Positions 19,546 through 30,828 of a stretch of DNA of 64,000 bases are shown here, piece by piece. Both the position numbers and the translations under genes were made by a program. The stretch comes from Serinicoccus sediminis (GTDB taxonomy: Bacteria; Actinomycetota; Actinomycetes; Actinomycetales; Dermatophilaceae). Every line of letters begins with the position of its first letter. Within the stretch, counting starts at the first letter, position 1. The DNA is taken from the NCBI RefSeq assembly GCF_004153545.1, contig NZ_SDVA01000006.1, positions 144,895 to 208,894 on the forward strand. The letters are read 5' to 3'. The notes under the pieces were generated by a model that worked only from the letters and a program-made list of their open reading frames with translations, searched no databases and was not told the DNA's origin.

Positions 19546-19662
19546 CCTGTCGCGGGGGCTGAACCGCGCTGACCTCGGTGAGGACGCTGGAGGGCGGGGC
19601 GGGCTCGTGGTTGACTGTGCCGGGCGCTACGCCGACGTGGCCGGGAACGAAGGACGAGAGAG

Positions 19663-20091
19663 ATGACCTACAACTGGCAGGCGATCGTGGGCGGCCTGGT
19701 GGGAGGCGTGCTCGCGGGACTCGTCGCGGCCTACGCCACGACCCAGGTGCTGCCGGCCACGGAGCCCGGCTACGGCGTCGCCGACATGCTGTGGGCCGCG
19801 GTCGTCGCGTGCGTGGGCGGGGTGCTGGGCGTCGTCGCGGGATGGCTGGTCAACGCCCGCCGTGCCCGCGGGCTGGGCGGGATCGCCGCCATCACCAGCC
19901 TCCTCGGCTCGGTCATCGGCACGTATGCCTGGGGCCGCGTGGTCAGCCGGCTCGACGAGACCGGGCTCTTCCTCGTGGGGTCCATCCTCATGCTCGGCGG
20001 CGGCCTCATCATGCTGGCGGCCGTGTGCGGGCTCACCGCGGCGCTGCTGCGGGTCCAGTCACCCTCCGGCGAGGCACCGGCCCGGCCCTAG
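19663..20091 (+). CDS. Small membrane protein of unknown function
   Basis: A 142-residue protein with four hydrophobic segments: AIVGGLVGGVLAGLVAAYA, MLWAAVVACVGGVLGVVAGW, GIAAITSLLGSVIGTYAWG and FLVGSILMLGGGLIMLAAVCG. Gly-rich helices suggest tight packing. I do not recognise the family. The ATG is preceded by GAGAGAG, an adequate ribosome site, and the gene stands alone with a 117-bp gap upstream. Confidence 0.65.
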   Translation: MTYNWQAIVGGLVGGVLAGLVAAYATTQVLPATEPGYGVADMLWAAVVACVGGVLGVVAGWLVNARRARGLGGIAAITSLLGSVIGTYAWGRVVSRLDETGLFLVGSILMLGGGLIMLAAVCGLTAALLRVQSPSGEAPARP

Positions 20092-20238
20092 CGTTCCCGT
20101 GCGCGGACGAGCCGGCCCGGGGGGTGTGTCGTCGGCCCAGGCGTTCACGTGCGCGCATCGGCCGGTCGGGCCGGGCGTGTCGTCGGCTGGAGCGCTCACC
20201 TGCACGCCTCAGCCGAGGGCGGGGACGTCGTTCGGTCA
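20091..20238. repeat. Degenerate tandem repeat, three units of about 50 bp
   Basis: Units start at 20091, 20141 and 20192 with GCGTTCCCGTGCGC, GCGTTCACGTGCGC and GCGCTCACCTGCAC, and each ends near GTCGTCGG or GTCGTTCGG. The array fills the gap between two converging membrane-protein genes; the third unit runs into the stop of the DUF4126 gene. Confidence 0.75.
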
Positions 20239-20847
20239 GCTGTAGCCCGCGTCGGCCATGAGCTGGTCGCGGTGCGCCTTGCGGCGGCGGCCCCGGCGCC
20301 ACAGCCTGACGGCACCCCAGAGCAGGAGCAGCAGCAGGAAGATCACCAGCACCGGCAGGAAGATCGCCACCAGCGACAGGGTCAGCGCCGCGCCGTCCTC
20401 GGCGGCGGAGACCACGGGCGTGCCCAGGCCACCGGTCGTGGTGTTGACGACGGGCCGGCTCACCGCCTTGCCGGTGTGCACGATGCCGGCGGTGATGATG
20501 CCGAGCAGGACCCCGACCCACGGGTTGTCCTGCATGAAGCCGGAGCCCTGCTCGAAGTCCTCGGCCGCGGTGGTCGCGGCGAAGATGAGCCCGCCGGTCG
20601 CCGGGCGGATGAAGGTGCCGACCGCGTCGTTGACGTGGTCGACGACGGCCACCTTGTCCAGGACGACCTCGGAGAGCAGGAGCACGGCCGCGATGCCGAT
20701 GGCCCAGTTGGACTCGATCCACGCGTACTGGTGGGGCAGGTTGATGACGTCGGTGAACCGCGCGACGAGCGCGACGAGGATGAACGGGATGTAGGCGTTC
20801 AGCCCCGCTGCGGCCGACAGGCCGGCACCGGTGAGCGCAGCGAGCAC
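20236..20847 (-). CDS. DUF4126 domain membrane protein
   Basis: The 203-residue protein matches the DUF4126 pattern: LTGAGLSAAAGLNAYIPFIL at the N-terminus, VVLDKVAVVDHVNDAVGTFIRP and a middle with several membrane helices, ending in a helix VAIFLPVLVIFLLLLLLWGAV and an Arg/Lys-rich cytoplasmic tail. Function is unknown. GTG 20847 is chosen for the ribosome site GGAGG 7 nt upstream; in-frame sequence further upstream is unrelated. Confidence 0.8.
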   Translation of the reverse strand: MLAALTGAGLSAAAGLNAYIPFILVALVARFTDVINLPHQYAWIESNWAIGIAAVLLLSEVVLDKVAVVDHVNDAVGTFIRPATGGLIFAATTAAEDFEQGSGFMQDNPWVGVLLGIITAGIVHTGKAVSRPVVNTTTGGLGTPVVSAAEDGAALTLSLVAIFLPVLVIFLLLLLLWGAVRLWRRGRRRKAHRDQLMADAGYS

Positions 20848-20900
20848 GTCGTGGCCTCCTGACTTGCGCGGCGCCCGGCGGGAGCCGTCGTCACCGTCCA

Positions 20901-20913
20901 GTATGCGGCATAC
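20901..20913. promoter_or_regulatory. Palindrome GTATGC-G-GCATAC between divergent genes
   Basis: A perfect 13-bp palindrome made of two facing copies of the genome-wide GTATGC word. It lies in the 216-bp gap between the DUF4126 gene and the peptidoglycan-binding-type gene, 54 bp before the former. It could be an operator or simply two copies of the word. Confidence 0.4.
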
Positions 20914-21063
20914 CTCCCGCCGGTCTCCTGCGTCGCGCCCGGACCGCGCGTGCGCAGCGCACCGGTCGTGGGTCCTGCGCGACGCGGTGCGGTATCTGGG
21001 CGCCTCGTCGTCGCTCCCACCCGGTGAGGCCGGCGCACCCTGCCTGGCCGGAGAGGCAGTGTC

Positions 21064-21906
21064 ATGAATGTCGAACCGTGGAGGGACCTGGGCCAGGGCG
21101 ACCAGGCGCCCCTCGTCGTGCGAGGTCTGCAGCTCCTCCTGCGCGAGCGCGGCGCGTCCCTCGTCGTCGACGGCCTCTTCGGCCCGCTCACCGCGGCGGC
21201 CGTCGCGGGCGTCCAGTCCGACCACGGTCTGCCGTCCACCGGTGACGTCGACACCTCGACCTGGGTCTCGCTGGTGGTGCCCACCGGTCCCGGATCGGTC
21301 GGCGACGCGGTGCGCGGGGTGCAGGGCTTCGACCCCGCGGGGCGGGTCGGCGTGCCCGCGCTCGCGGTGGACGGGGTGTACGGGCCGGCCACGACGGCGG
21401 CCGTCGCCGAGTACCAGCGGCGCTGGGGGTTGACCATCGACGGGCTCGCGGGCCGGGAGACGTGGTCGTTCCTGTCGACGATGCGCGCCGGCAGCCAGGT
21501 GTGGGGCATGGCCAAGGTCGGCCACACCCAGGCGGTGAACTGGCGGGTCCGGGCGGTGCAGCACCTGCTCGACCACCACGGCGCCTCGCTCGCCGTGGAC
21601 GGTGACTACGGCCCGCTCACGGGGGAGGCGATGCGCTCCTGGCAGCAGACGCAGCGGGCGACCTTCATCTCGACGACGTGCGGGCAGCTCGACTGGCCGG
21701 GGCTGACGCGGACGGCGCGGCTCGGGGACACCGGTGACCACGTGCGGGCGGTGCAGTCGATGCTGCCGGGGCTCGCCGAGGACGGCGCCTTCGGGCCCCT
21801 CACCGACGCCGCGGTCCGGGACTTCCAGGCCATGTTCGCCCCGCCGGCCGACGGCGTCGTCGGACCGCTGACCTGGCGCGCGTTCACGGTGCCGAAGGGG
21901 GAGTAG
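21064..21906 (+). CDS. Protein made of four peptidoglycan-binding (PGB_1) repeats
   Basis: The 280-residue protein has four copies of the PG_binding_1 helical domain, each with a VDGxxGPxT core: SLVVDGLFGPLTAAAVAGVQ, LAVDGVYGPATTAAVAEYQ, LAVDGDYGPLTGEAMRSWQ and AEDGAFGPLTDAAVRDFQ. Such domains usually target cell-wall hydrolases to peptidoglycan. No signal peptide, membrane helix or catalytic domain is visible (the N-terminus is MNVEPWRDLGQGDQ), which is odd for a wall protein. The ATG at 21064 follows GGAGAGGCAGTGTC, a good ribosome site. Confidence 0.8.
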   Translation: MNVEPWRDLGQGDQAPLVVRGLQLLLRERGASLVVDGLFGPLTAAAVAGVQSDHGLPSTGDVDTSTWVSLVVPTGPGSVGDAVRGVQGFDPAGRVGVPALAVDGVYGPATTAAVAEYQRRWGLTIDGLAGRETWSFLSTMRAGSQVWGMAKVGHTQAVNWRVRAVQHLLDHHGASLAVDGDYGPLTGEAMRSWQQTQRATFISTTCGQLDWPGLTRTARLGDTGDHVRAVQSMLPGLAEDGAFGPLTDAAVRDFQAMFAPPADGVVGPLTWRAFTVPKGE

Positions 21907-21991
21907 CGGCGCCACGGCATACCGGGCCCGACCCCACCTCCTGGCCGCCTCTGCCGTTGAGGGGATGACAGGGTGTCGAGCAGGAGGCGGT

Positions 21992-22474
21992 ATGCGGTCC
22001 ACGCACGAGCAGGAGTTCGCGGAGTTCTTCGACTCCGGCTCCTCGCGGCTGCTCAGCGCCGCCTGGATGCTCACCGGCGACGGGCACGTGGCCGAGGAGC
22101 TGGTGCAGGAGGCGATGGCGCGCACCTATGCCCGCTGGTCCCGCGTGCGTCGCGGGAACCCTGCCGCCTACACCCGGCGGACCATCGTCAACCTCCACAC
22201 CGACCGCTGGCGCAAGCGCCGCCGCGAGGTGCTGACCGACGAGGTGCCCGAGCGGGCCACGTCCGACGACCCGATGTCGGTCGACCTCGTCCGGGCCCTG
22301 GCCCGGCTGCCGCGGCGTGAGCGCGAGTGCGTCGTCCTGCGGCACTACCTGGACCTCTCCGAGGCCGAGACGGCGCGCACGCTCGGGGTGGGCGTCGGGA
22401 GCGTCAAGAAGTACGCGATGAACGGTCGCCGCGCGCTGCGCGAGCTGCTGGAGGGAGTGGAGTCCCATGACTGA
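21992..22474 (+). CDS. ECF sigma factor, SigE family
   Basis: A 160-residue sigma-70 factor of the small ECF type. Region 2 is EFAEFFDSGSSRLLSAAWML followed by AEELVQEAMARTYARWSRVR, and region 4 is ALARLPRRERECVVLRHYLD with the helix-turn-helix SEAETARTLGVGVGSVKKYA, as in the actinobacterial SigE70 family. It directs RNA polymerase to a small regulon, probably including its own gene. ATG 21992 is chosen for the AGGAGGCGGT just upstream; a longer start at 21965 is less likely. Its stop overlaps the next gene's ATG. Confidence 0.92.
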   Translation: MRSTHEQEFAEFFDSGSSRLLSAAWMLTGDGHVAEELVQEAMARTYARWSRVRRGNPAAYTRRTIVNLHTDRWRKRRREVLTDEVPERATSDDPMSVDLVRALARLPRRERECVVLRHYLDLSEAETARTLGVGVGSVKKYAMNGRRALRELLEGVESHD

Positions 22475-23873
22475 GGCCCGTGACGACATCGACGCGGTCA
22501 CCGCGCTGCTGGACCGGGCCGGCGGTCACGCCCCACCCCTGCACGTGTCGCGCGCAGACGTGGTGCGGCGGGGCAGCACGATCCGTCGCGGCCGTCGGGT
22601 CGCCGCCGCCGTGTCGGCGCTCGCCGTGGCGGGGGTGCTGTGGTTCGGCTGGGCGGTCGCGCCCCTCGGTGAGGACCCAGTCACGGCACCGGCCGAGGTC
22701 ACCTGGTCAGAGCTCGACCTGGACGACCGCCTCTTCGGGTTGTCGGGCGAGACCTCCTGGAACGCCGAGCTGCGGACGGTGGACGGACGGCCGCATCCGG
22801 AGCTGGTCGTCTCGCGCGACGGGGAGGTCCTGCCAGAGCCGCTCCAGGCGCAGGACGGACCAGGGGACGTCCAGGTGTTCCGCACCGACGGACTGACGGT
22901 GGCCGTCTGGCTGCGCGCCGACCCCGACGAGCAGGGGGGTCAGGTGGCGTGGGGAGGCCAGTGCCTCCTGTGCACCGGCGGCGCTGCCGAGACTGGCGGG
23001 GCGAGCATCGGGTACGCCGCGTCGGCCGGGATGGGGTCAGAGGACCCCGCAGAGCTGTACGTCATGACCGAGGGAGCGGTCACCACCCTGGCCGGTCGCG
23101 AGGTCGAGTCGATCCGACGCGCGGTGGACGAGCGCGCCTTCACGGTCTTCGCGGATGAGGAGACCGGCCTGTGGGGCGTCCACGGACCGGACGACGCAGA
23201 TCGCATCGACGTGGATGCCGTCCAGGGCGGCGCCGGCAGCATCAGTGGTGGTGACGCCCCGGCCCCGTGGGTGGTGTCCCTCATCCCGCCTGACGCCGAG
23301 GCCGTCCTGGGAGGGGGCGGGGTCGAGGGTGCATCGGCGGAGCTGACGGGGCAGCAGGTCCTGGTCGCCGTCGGCGACGGGACCGCGACGCCCGAGGTCG
23401 AGGTGGTCATCGACGGGGAGCGGCAGGCGCTCACGTCCTACGTCCATGCCCAGGCGACCGAGGCCGGTGTCGGAGACCCGCCGGTCACCTGGAGGTCTAC
23501 CCGCGCGGGCTTCCTCTGGTTGGACCAGGGGTCCAGCACCGAAGCACTGTCCGTCGAGGAGGAGCTGTCGGACGGGCGAGCCGTCGTGGTCCCGGTGGTC
23601 GGCGGCACCCTCGTCGTGGTCGGCGGTTGGGAGCCTGCCGAGGAGGAGGTCGCCGTCCGCATCGGCGACGCCGCCGGTGGTCGCTGGGCGACCGCAACCT
23701 CGGTGCGGGTGCGCGCGCTCGTCGACGGCCGGCCGGTGACCTTCCTCGGGCTTCCCGAGCTGCCTGCGAGCGAGCGGGAGCAGGTCGTCGACGTGGGTGT
23801 GGCGGACGAGGACTCGCCGGACCCCGAGCCGTTGGGCCTGGAGGAGGTCCAGGTGGTGCCGCTCGGCGACTGA
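22467..23873 (+). CDS. Single-pass membrane protein coupled to the ECF sigma factor, putative anti-sigma or sensor
   Basis: The 468-residue protein begins in the sigma gene (ATGA overlap). It has a short cytoplasmic region (residues 1-45, DDIDAVTALLDRAGGHAPP), one membrane helix (about 48-68, AAAVSALAVAGVLWFGWAV) and a 400-residue acidic extracytoplasmic domain rich in beta-type sequence. This layout is typical of partners of SigE70 sigma factors. I see no zinc-binding HxxxCxxC anti-sigma motif, so an anti-sigma role is inferred from position only. CICVLCT-like clustered Cys (GQCLLCTGG) may form a disulfide. Confidence 0.7.
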   Translation: MTEARDDIDAVTALLDRAGGHAPPLHVSRADVVRRGSTIRRGRRVAAAVSALAVAGVLWFGWAVAPLGEDPVTAPAEVTWSELDLDDRLFGLSGETSWNAELRTVDGRPHPELVVSRDGEVLPEPLQAQDGPGDVQVFRTDGLTVAVWLRADPDEQGGQVAWGGQCLLCTGGAAETGGASIGYAASAGMGSEDPAELYVMTEGAVTTLAGREVESIRRAVDERAFTVFADEETGLWGVHGPDDADRIDVDAVQGGAGSISGGDAPAPWVVSLIPPDAEAVLGGGGVEGASAELTGQQVLVAVGDGTATPEVEVVIDGERQALTSYVHAQATEAGVGDPPVTWRSTRAGFLWLDQGSSTEALSVEEELSDGRAVVVPVVGGTLVVVGGWEPAEEEVAVRIGDAAGGRWATATSVRVRALVDGRPVTFLGLPELPASEREQVVDVGVADEDSPDPEPLGLEEVQVVPLGD

Positions 23874-24110
23874 GCCGAGCTGGCGGGGCAGCGGCGCCGG
23901 CATACCGGGGGTGTCACAGAGAACCCAGCCGTCACTCGCGCACCGACCTGCGGAGATCTTCACCGAGGACGGGGGTATATCGCGGGCATCGGTGACTTTC
24001 TCCGCACCGTGCGACGGGTGCGGCTCGTGTGGCCTGTGTGAACGCTCGCGGAGGACCCTGGACCGCACTCCGTCGTCCTGGGACGGGGAGGACGTCTCCC
24101 GGGGCGCACC

Positions 24111-24116
24111 TAGACT
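24111..24116 (+). promoter_or_regulatory. -10 box TAGACT of metG
   Basis: TAGACT ends 8 nt before the metG ATG. The 250-bp gap upstream (23874-24124) has one GGCATACC word and no gene or T-box-like structure that I can recognise. Confidence 0.5.
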
Positions 24117-24124
24117 GGTGACCC

Positions 24125-25954
24125 ATGAGTCATGTCCTGTCCGCGGTCGCCTGGCCGTATGCCAACGGCCCGCGCCACATCGGCCACGTCGCCGGGTTCG
24201 GCGTCCCCTCCGACGTCTTCAGCCGCTACATGCGCATGGCGGGCCACGACGTGCTCATGGTGTCCGGGTCGGACGAGCACGGGACCCCGATCCTCGTGCA
24301 GGCCGACGCGGCCGGGCAGAGCCCGCAGGAGTTCATCGACACCAACCACGCGCTCATCGCCGCCGACCTCGCGGCGCTGGGGGTGTCCTACGACCTCTAC
24401 ACCCGCACCACCACGGCGAACCACGACGAGGTCGTGCAGCAGATGTTCCTCGCCTGCTGGCGCAACGGCTACCTGCTCGAGCAGACCCAGCAGGTGGCGC
24501 TCAGCCCGTCCACCGGGCGCACCCTGCCGGACCGCTACATCGAGGGCACCTGCCCGATCTGCGGGTATGCCGAGGCGCGCGGCGACCAGTGCGACAACTG
24601 CGGCAACCAGCTCGACCCGGCGGACCTGCGGGACCCGCGCTCGAAGATCAACGGCGAGACGCCGGAGTTCCGCGACACCGAGCACTTCTTCCTCGACCTG
24701 CCGGCGCTCGCCGAGGCGCTCGGTGAGTGGCTCGACGGCCGGGAGGCCAGCGGGTTGTGGCGGCCCAACGTCATCCGCTTCTCCCAGAACATCCTCGCCG
24801 AGATCCGGCCGCGGCCGATCACCCGCGACATCGACTGGGGCATCACCATCCCGCTCGAGGGCTGGGCGGAGAACCCCACGAAGAAGCTCTACGTCTGGTT
24901 CGACGCGGTCATCGGCTACCTCTCGGCCTCGGTCGAGTGGGCGCGGCGGCTGCCCGGCGAGCAGGGGGAGCGGTGGCGCGAGTGGTGGAACGGCAGGGAC
25001 GCGCTGACCTACTACTTCATGGGCAAGGACAACATCACCTTCCACTCCCAGATCTGGCCCGCGGAGCTGCTGGCGCACAACGGCGGCGGCAGCAAGGGTG
25101 GGGAGGTCGGGCCCTACGGCGAGCTGAACCTGCCGACCGAGGTGGTCTCCAGCGAGTTCCTCACCATGGAGGGCAAGCAGTTCTCCACCTCCCGCGGCGT
25201 CGTGATCTACGTGCGGGACGTGCTCGAGCGCTACCAGCCGGACGCGCTGCGCTACTTCCTCTCCGCCGCCGCGCCGGAGACCGCTGACTCCGACTTCTCC
25301 TGGCCGGAGTTCGTCAAGCGCACCAACACCGAGCTCGTCGCGGGCTGGGGCAACCTCGTCAACCGGACGGCCTCGATGATCGCCAAGAACTTCGGCGAGG
25401 TCCCGCGCCCCGGCGAGCTGCAGGACGTCGACCGGGCGCTGCTGGAGCAGGTGGCGGCCGGCTTCGACACCGTCGGTCGGCTCATCGCCTCGCACAAGCA
25501 GAAGGCCGCGCTCGCCGAGGCGATGCGCCTGGTCGGCGAGGCCAACGCCTACGTCTCGACCACCGAACCGTTCAAGCTCAAGGGTGAGGACCAGCGGGAG
25601 CGCCTGGCGACCGTGCTGCATACCCTCGCCCAGGCGGTGGTCGACCTCAACACGATCCTCTCGCCCTACCTGCCGCACTCCTCGACGGCGGTGCACCGGG
25701 CGCTCGGCGGCGAGGGCGACTTCCAGCCGATGCCCCGCCTCGAGACCGTGGCGGACCTCGACGACCCGGCACGGCCGGACTACCCGGTCATCACCGGCGA
25801 CTACTCCACGGCGCCGCGGTGGGAGCACCGCCCGGTCGCGGTGGGTGCGCCGGTCGCCAAGCCCTCGCCGATCTTCACCAAGCTCGACCCCTCGGTGGTC
25901 GAGGAGGAGCGCGCCCGGCTCGGGCTGGTGGACACGGCAGGTGCCGCGGTATGA
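24125..25954 (+). CDS. metG: Methionyl-tRNA synthetase
   Basis: Charges tRNA-Met. The 609-residue class I synthetase has the HIGH-type motif HIGH in [11 protein letters not shown] (residues 16-26), a zinc knuckle [18 protein letters not shown], the tRNA/aminoacid core [19 protein letters not shown], and the KMSKS-equivalent [11 protein letters not shown], where Ser-Thr-Ser replaces the usual MSKS, as in other members with FSxSR. It lacks the C-terminal tRNA-binding (Trbp111-like) domain. First gene of the metG-tatD-rsmA-ispE block. Confidence 0.97.
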   Translation: MSHVLSAVAWPYANGPRHIGHVAGFGVPSDVFSRYMRMAGHDVLMVSGSDEHGTPILVQADAAGQSPQEFIDTNHALIAADLAALGVSYDLYTRTTTANHDEVVQQMFLACWRNGYLLEQTQQVALSPSTGRTLPDRYIEGTCPICGYAEARGDQCDNCGNQLDPADLRDPRSKINGETPEFRDTEHFFLDLPALAEALGEWLDGREASGLWRPNVIRFSQNILAEIRPRPITRDIDWGITIPLEGWAENPTKKLYVWFDAVIGYLSASVEWARRLPGEQGERWREWWNGRDALTYYFMGKDNITFHSQIWPAELLAHNGGGSKGGEVGPYGELNLPTEVVSSEFLTMEGKQFSTSRGVVIYVRDVLERYQPDALRYFLSAAAPETADSDFSWPEFVKRTNTELVAGWGNLVNRTASMIAKNFGEVPRPGELQDVDRALLEQVAAGFDTVGRLIASHKQKAALAEAMRLVGEANAYVSTTEPFKLKGEDQRERLATVLHTLAQAVVDLNTILSPYLPHSSTAVHRALGGEGDFQPMPRLETVADLDDPARPDYPVITGDYSTAPRWEHRPVAVGAPVAKPSPIFTKLDPSVVEEERARLGLVDTAGAAV

Positions 25955-25973
25955 CGTCGCTCGCGACCGCCCG

Positions 25974-26819
25974 ATGAGCGGCGACCGCGAGGCCGGGCGT
26001 CCCCCGGCCCCCGACCCGCTGCCGATCTCCGTGGTCGACAACCACTGCCACCTCGACATCTCCCGGGACGACGCGCCCGTGCCGCCCCTCGAGGAGGTCG
26101 TGGAGCAGGCCAGCGCGGTCGGGGTGGACCGGCTCGTGCAGATCGGCAGCGACCTGGCGGCCGCGCGGTGGACGGCGCAGGTCGCCGTCGAGCACCCCGC
26201 CGTGCTGGGCGGGGTCGCGATCCACCCCAACGAGGCGCCGGGCCACGAGGCCGCCGGGGACCTCGACCAGGTCATCGACGAGATCGGGCAGCTCGCACGG
26301 CACCCGCGCGTCCGGGTGATCGGCGAGAGCGGGCTCGACTACTTCCGCACCGGGCCCGACGGGGTGGCGGCCCAGCACCACGCCTTCCGGAGGCACATCG
26401 CGCTGGCCAAGGAGCTCGGCCTGGCCCTGCAGATCCACGACCGGGACGCCCACGACGACGTCCTGCGCATCCTCGCCGAGGAGGGGGCGCCGGAGAAGAC
26501 CGTGCTGCACTGCTTCTCCGGCGACATGGAGATGGCCCGCGAGTGCGTGCGGCGCGGCTACTACCTGTCTTTCGCCGGCACGGTGACCTTCAAGAACGCG
26601 CAGGGCCTGCGCAACGCGCTGGCCATCACCCCCCTGGAGCACCTGCTCGTCGAGACCGACGCGCCCTACCTCACGCCGACGCCGCACCGCGGGCGGGCCA
26701 ACGCGCCCTACCTCGTGCCGCTCACGGTCCGCGCCATGGCCGCCACCCTCAACACCTCCGTGCCACAGCTGTGCGAGGCCCTCTCGGCCACCAGCGAAGA
26801 GGTCTACGGGCCCTGGTGA
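25974..26819 (+). CDS. tatD: TatD-family DNase/metal-dependent hydrolase
   Basis: A 281-residue TIM-barrel hydrolase of the amidohydrolase type with two metals. Ligand motifs are DNHCHLDI at residues 25-32, [26 protein letters not shown] and [10 protein letters not shown], in the standard TatD order. TatD proteins show 3'-5' exonuclease activity on DNA; other substrates are possible. The ATG at 25974 lies 20 bp after metG. In mycobacteria an rpf gene follows tatD; here rsmA follows directly. Confidence 0.93.
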   Translation: MSGDREAGRPPAPDPLPISVVDNHCHLDISRDDAPVPPLEEVVEQASAVGVDRLVQIGSDLAAARWTAQVAVEHPAVLGGVAIHPNEAPGHEAAGDLDQVIDEIGQLARHPRVRVIGESGLDYFRTGPDGVAAQHHAFRRHIALAKELGLALQIHDRDAHDDVLRILAEEGAPEKTVLHCFSGDMEMARECVRRGYYLSFAGTVTFKNAQGLRNALAITPLEHLLVETDAPYLTPTPHRGRANAPYLVPLTVRAMAATLNTSVPQLCEALSATSEEVYGPW

Positions 26820-26862
26820 GCGCGAGCCGGACACGGGTGGGGGACGTGGGAGGATGCCGGTC

Positions 26863-27765
26863 GTGACGCGCCCACCGGAGGACCTCGACCCGGCGGCCGG
26901 GGAGAACCTGCTCGGGCCGGCGCAGGTGCGGCAGCTCGCGGACCGCCTCGGCATCCGCCCGACCAAGCAGTGGGGGCAGAACTTCGTCATCGACAAGGGC
27001 ACGGTGCGCCGCATCGTGCGCGCCGCCGGGGTCGGGCCGGACGACGTGGTGCTCGAGGTCGGCCCGGGCCTGGGCTCGCTGACCCTGGCGCTGCTGCCGC
27101 GGGCCCGGCACGTGACGGCGCTCGAGATCGACCCGGCGCTCGCCACCCAGCTTCCGCTGACGGTGGGCGAGCTCGCCCCGGACCTCGCCGAGCGGCTGAC
27201 GGTGCTGCATACCGACGCGCTGCGGGTGACCGAGCTGCCCGGCCCGCAGCCCACCGCGCTCGTCGCGAACCTGCCCTACAACGTGGCGGTCCCGGTGGTG
27301 CTCCACCTGCTCGCGACCGTCCCGACCCTGCGCACCGTCCTCGTCATGGTGCAGCTCGAGGTCGCCGAGCGGCTGGCCGCGCGCCCCGGCAGCAAGGTCT
27401 ACGGCGTGCCCAGCGTGAAGGCCGCCTGGTACGCCGACGTCACCGGCGCGGGGCGCATCGGCCGCACCGTCTTCTGGCCGTCCCCCAACGTCGACTCGGG
27501 CCTCGTGCGGATGGTGCGTCGGGAGCCGCCGGAGGCCGTGGCCACCCGCGAGCAGGTCTTCGCGGTCGTCGACGCCGCCTTCGCGCAGCGCCGCAAGACG
27601 CTGCGCGCCGCCCTCGCCGGGTGGGCCGGGTCGGCTGCGCAGGCCGAGGCATACCTCACCGCGGCCGGGGTCGACCCCCGGGCGCGCGGCGAGGTGCTCA
27701 CCGTCGAGGACTTCACCCGCATCGCCGACGCCGCCGCAGGTCAGCACCCCGGCACGCAGGGCTGA
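26863..27765 (+). CDS. rsmA: 16S rRNA (adenine-1518/1519-N6)-dimethyltransferase RsmA/KsgA
   Basis: Adds four methyl groups to A1518 and A1519 in helix 45 of 16S rRNA during 30S assembly. The 300-residue protein shows [18 protein letters not shown], the SAM motif [16 protein letters not shown] and the catalytic [18 protein letters not shown] 26863 is preferred to ATG 26854 because GGGAGG lies 9 nt before the GTG and directly abuts the ATG. Loss of this enzyme gives kasugamycin resistance in many bacteria. Confidence 0.95.
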   Translation: MTRPPEDLDPAAGENLLGPAQVRQLADRLGIRPTKQWGQNFVIDKGTVRRIVRAAGVGPDDVVLEVGPGLGSLTLALLPRARHVTALEIDPALATQLPLTVGELAPDLAERLTVLHTDALRVTELPGPQPTALVANLPYNVAVPVVLHLLATVPTLRTVLVMVQLEVAERLAARPGSKVYGVPSVKAAWYADVTGAGRIGRTVFWPSPNVDSGLVRMVRREPPEAVATREQVFAVVDAAFAQRRKTLRAALAGWAGSAAQAEAYLTAAGVDPRARGEVLTVEDFTRIADAAAGQHPGTQG

Positions 27766-27796
27766 CGCCCGGGGCGCCCGTCGTGGGACGGCGACA

Positions 27797-27802
27797 TAGG
27801 GT
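27797..27802 (+). promoter_or_regulatory. -10 box TAGGGT of ispE
   Basis: TAGGGT lies 6 nt before the ispE ATG at 27809, identical in sequence and spacing to the moeA promoter. Confidence 0.55.
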
Positions 27803-27808
27803 GAGGCC

Positions 27809-28821
27809 ATGACCACGGGCACGCAGACGCACTCCGTCACCGTCCGGGTGCCCGGCAAGATCAACCTCGGGCTCTCGGTCGGGCCGCTGCGTGAGGACGG
27901 CTACCACGAGCTGTCGACGATCTACCACGCCGTGAGCCTCTACGACACGGTCACCGTGCAGGCGGCGGACCGCTGGTCGGTCCACGTCACCGGTCCGTGG
28001 GGCGAGCAGGTGCCGACCGACGAGCGCAACCTCGCGCTGGTCGCCGCCAAGACCCTGGCCAAGCGCCGGGGCCGCAGGGCCAAGGTCGACCCGGTGCGCA
28101 TCGACATCGACAAGCACATCCCGGTGGCCGGGGGCATGGCCGGCGGCAGCGCCGACGCCGCGGCGGCCCTCGTCGCCTGCCGCGAGCTGTGGGGCCTGGA
28201 CCACTTCGAGAACGACCTCCTCGAGCTGGTCGCGGCCAGCCTCGGCTCGGACATCCCCTTCCTCCTGCACGGCGGCACCGCCATCGGCAGCGGCCGCGGC
28301 GAGCACGTCACCCCCGTGCTCGCCCGCGGCGAGCTGCACTGGGTGCTCTGGGCGGGGGAGGGGCTCTCGCTGTCCACCCCCGAGGTGTATGCCGAGTGCG
28401 ACCGGCTGCGCGAGGAGGCCGGGGTCGAGGCGACGGCGCCCGAGCCGTCCGGCGCACTGATGACCGCGCTGCGCCGCATGGACACCGACGAGGTCGCCGA
28501 CGCCCTCTGCAACGACCTGCAGGAGGCGGCCGTGTCGCTGCAGCCCTCGCTCGCGGAGGCGCTCGCCGCCGGTCTCGACCTGGGCGCCCGGGGCGCGCTC
28601 GTCTCCGGCTCCGGGCCGACCGTCGCCTTCCTCGTCGGCTCGCAGACCGAGGCCATCGACCTGTCGGTCGGGCTGGCGGCCAACGGGCCGACCGGCGACA
28701 TCGTGCGCGCCGTGGGCCCGGTGCCGGGGGCGCAGATCGTCCACCACCGCAGCGGCCCCGAGCCGACCCGCCCGCGGACCGACCCCGACCGCCCCGGGCC
28801 GCTCGGCCCGGTGGTCGGCTG

Positions 28822-28822
<1 letters not shown>
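27809..28822 (+). CDS. ispE: 4-diphosphocytidyl-2-C-methyl-D-erythritol kinase
   Basis: Phosphorylates CDP-methylerythritol in the MEP pathway to isoprenoids, feeding menaquinone and polyprenyl carriers. The 337-residue GHMP kinase has VPGKINLGLSVGPLREDGYH at the N-terminus, the ATP loop VAGGMAGGSADAAAALVA (about residues 108-125) and the C-terminal GALVSGSGPTVAFLV. The last 25 residues are a Pro/Arg-rich extension. Its stop overlaps the next gene's ATG (TGATG). Confidence 0.95.
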
Positions 28823-30708
<1,886 letters not shown>

Positions 30709-30828
30709 GCGGTCGAGCCACGCCGGCCCCGGGCGGCTCACGGATCTCGGGCTGACGGAGAGGATCCCGCAGGCGTGTGGTGCGTCGTCAGGGTCGCGTC
30801 GCGAGGAGCCCTCCGAACGACCGGGTGC

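Noticed and set aside
23874..24124. Possible T-box or riboswitch before metG
   Set aside because: No specifier-loop or antiterminator pattern found, and a -10 box lies 8 nt before the ATG, leaving no room for a leader.
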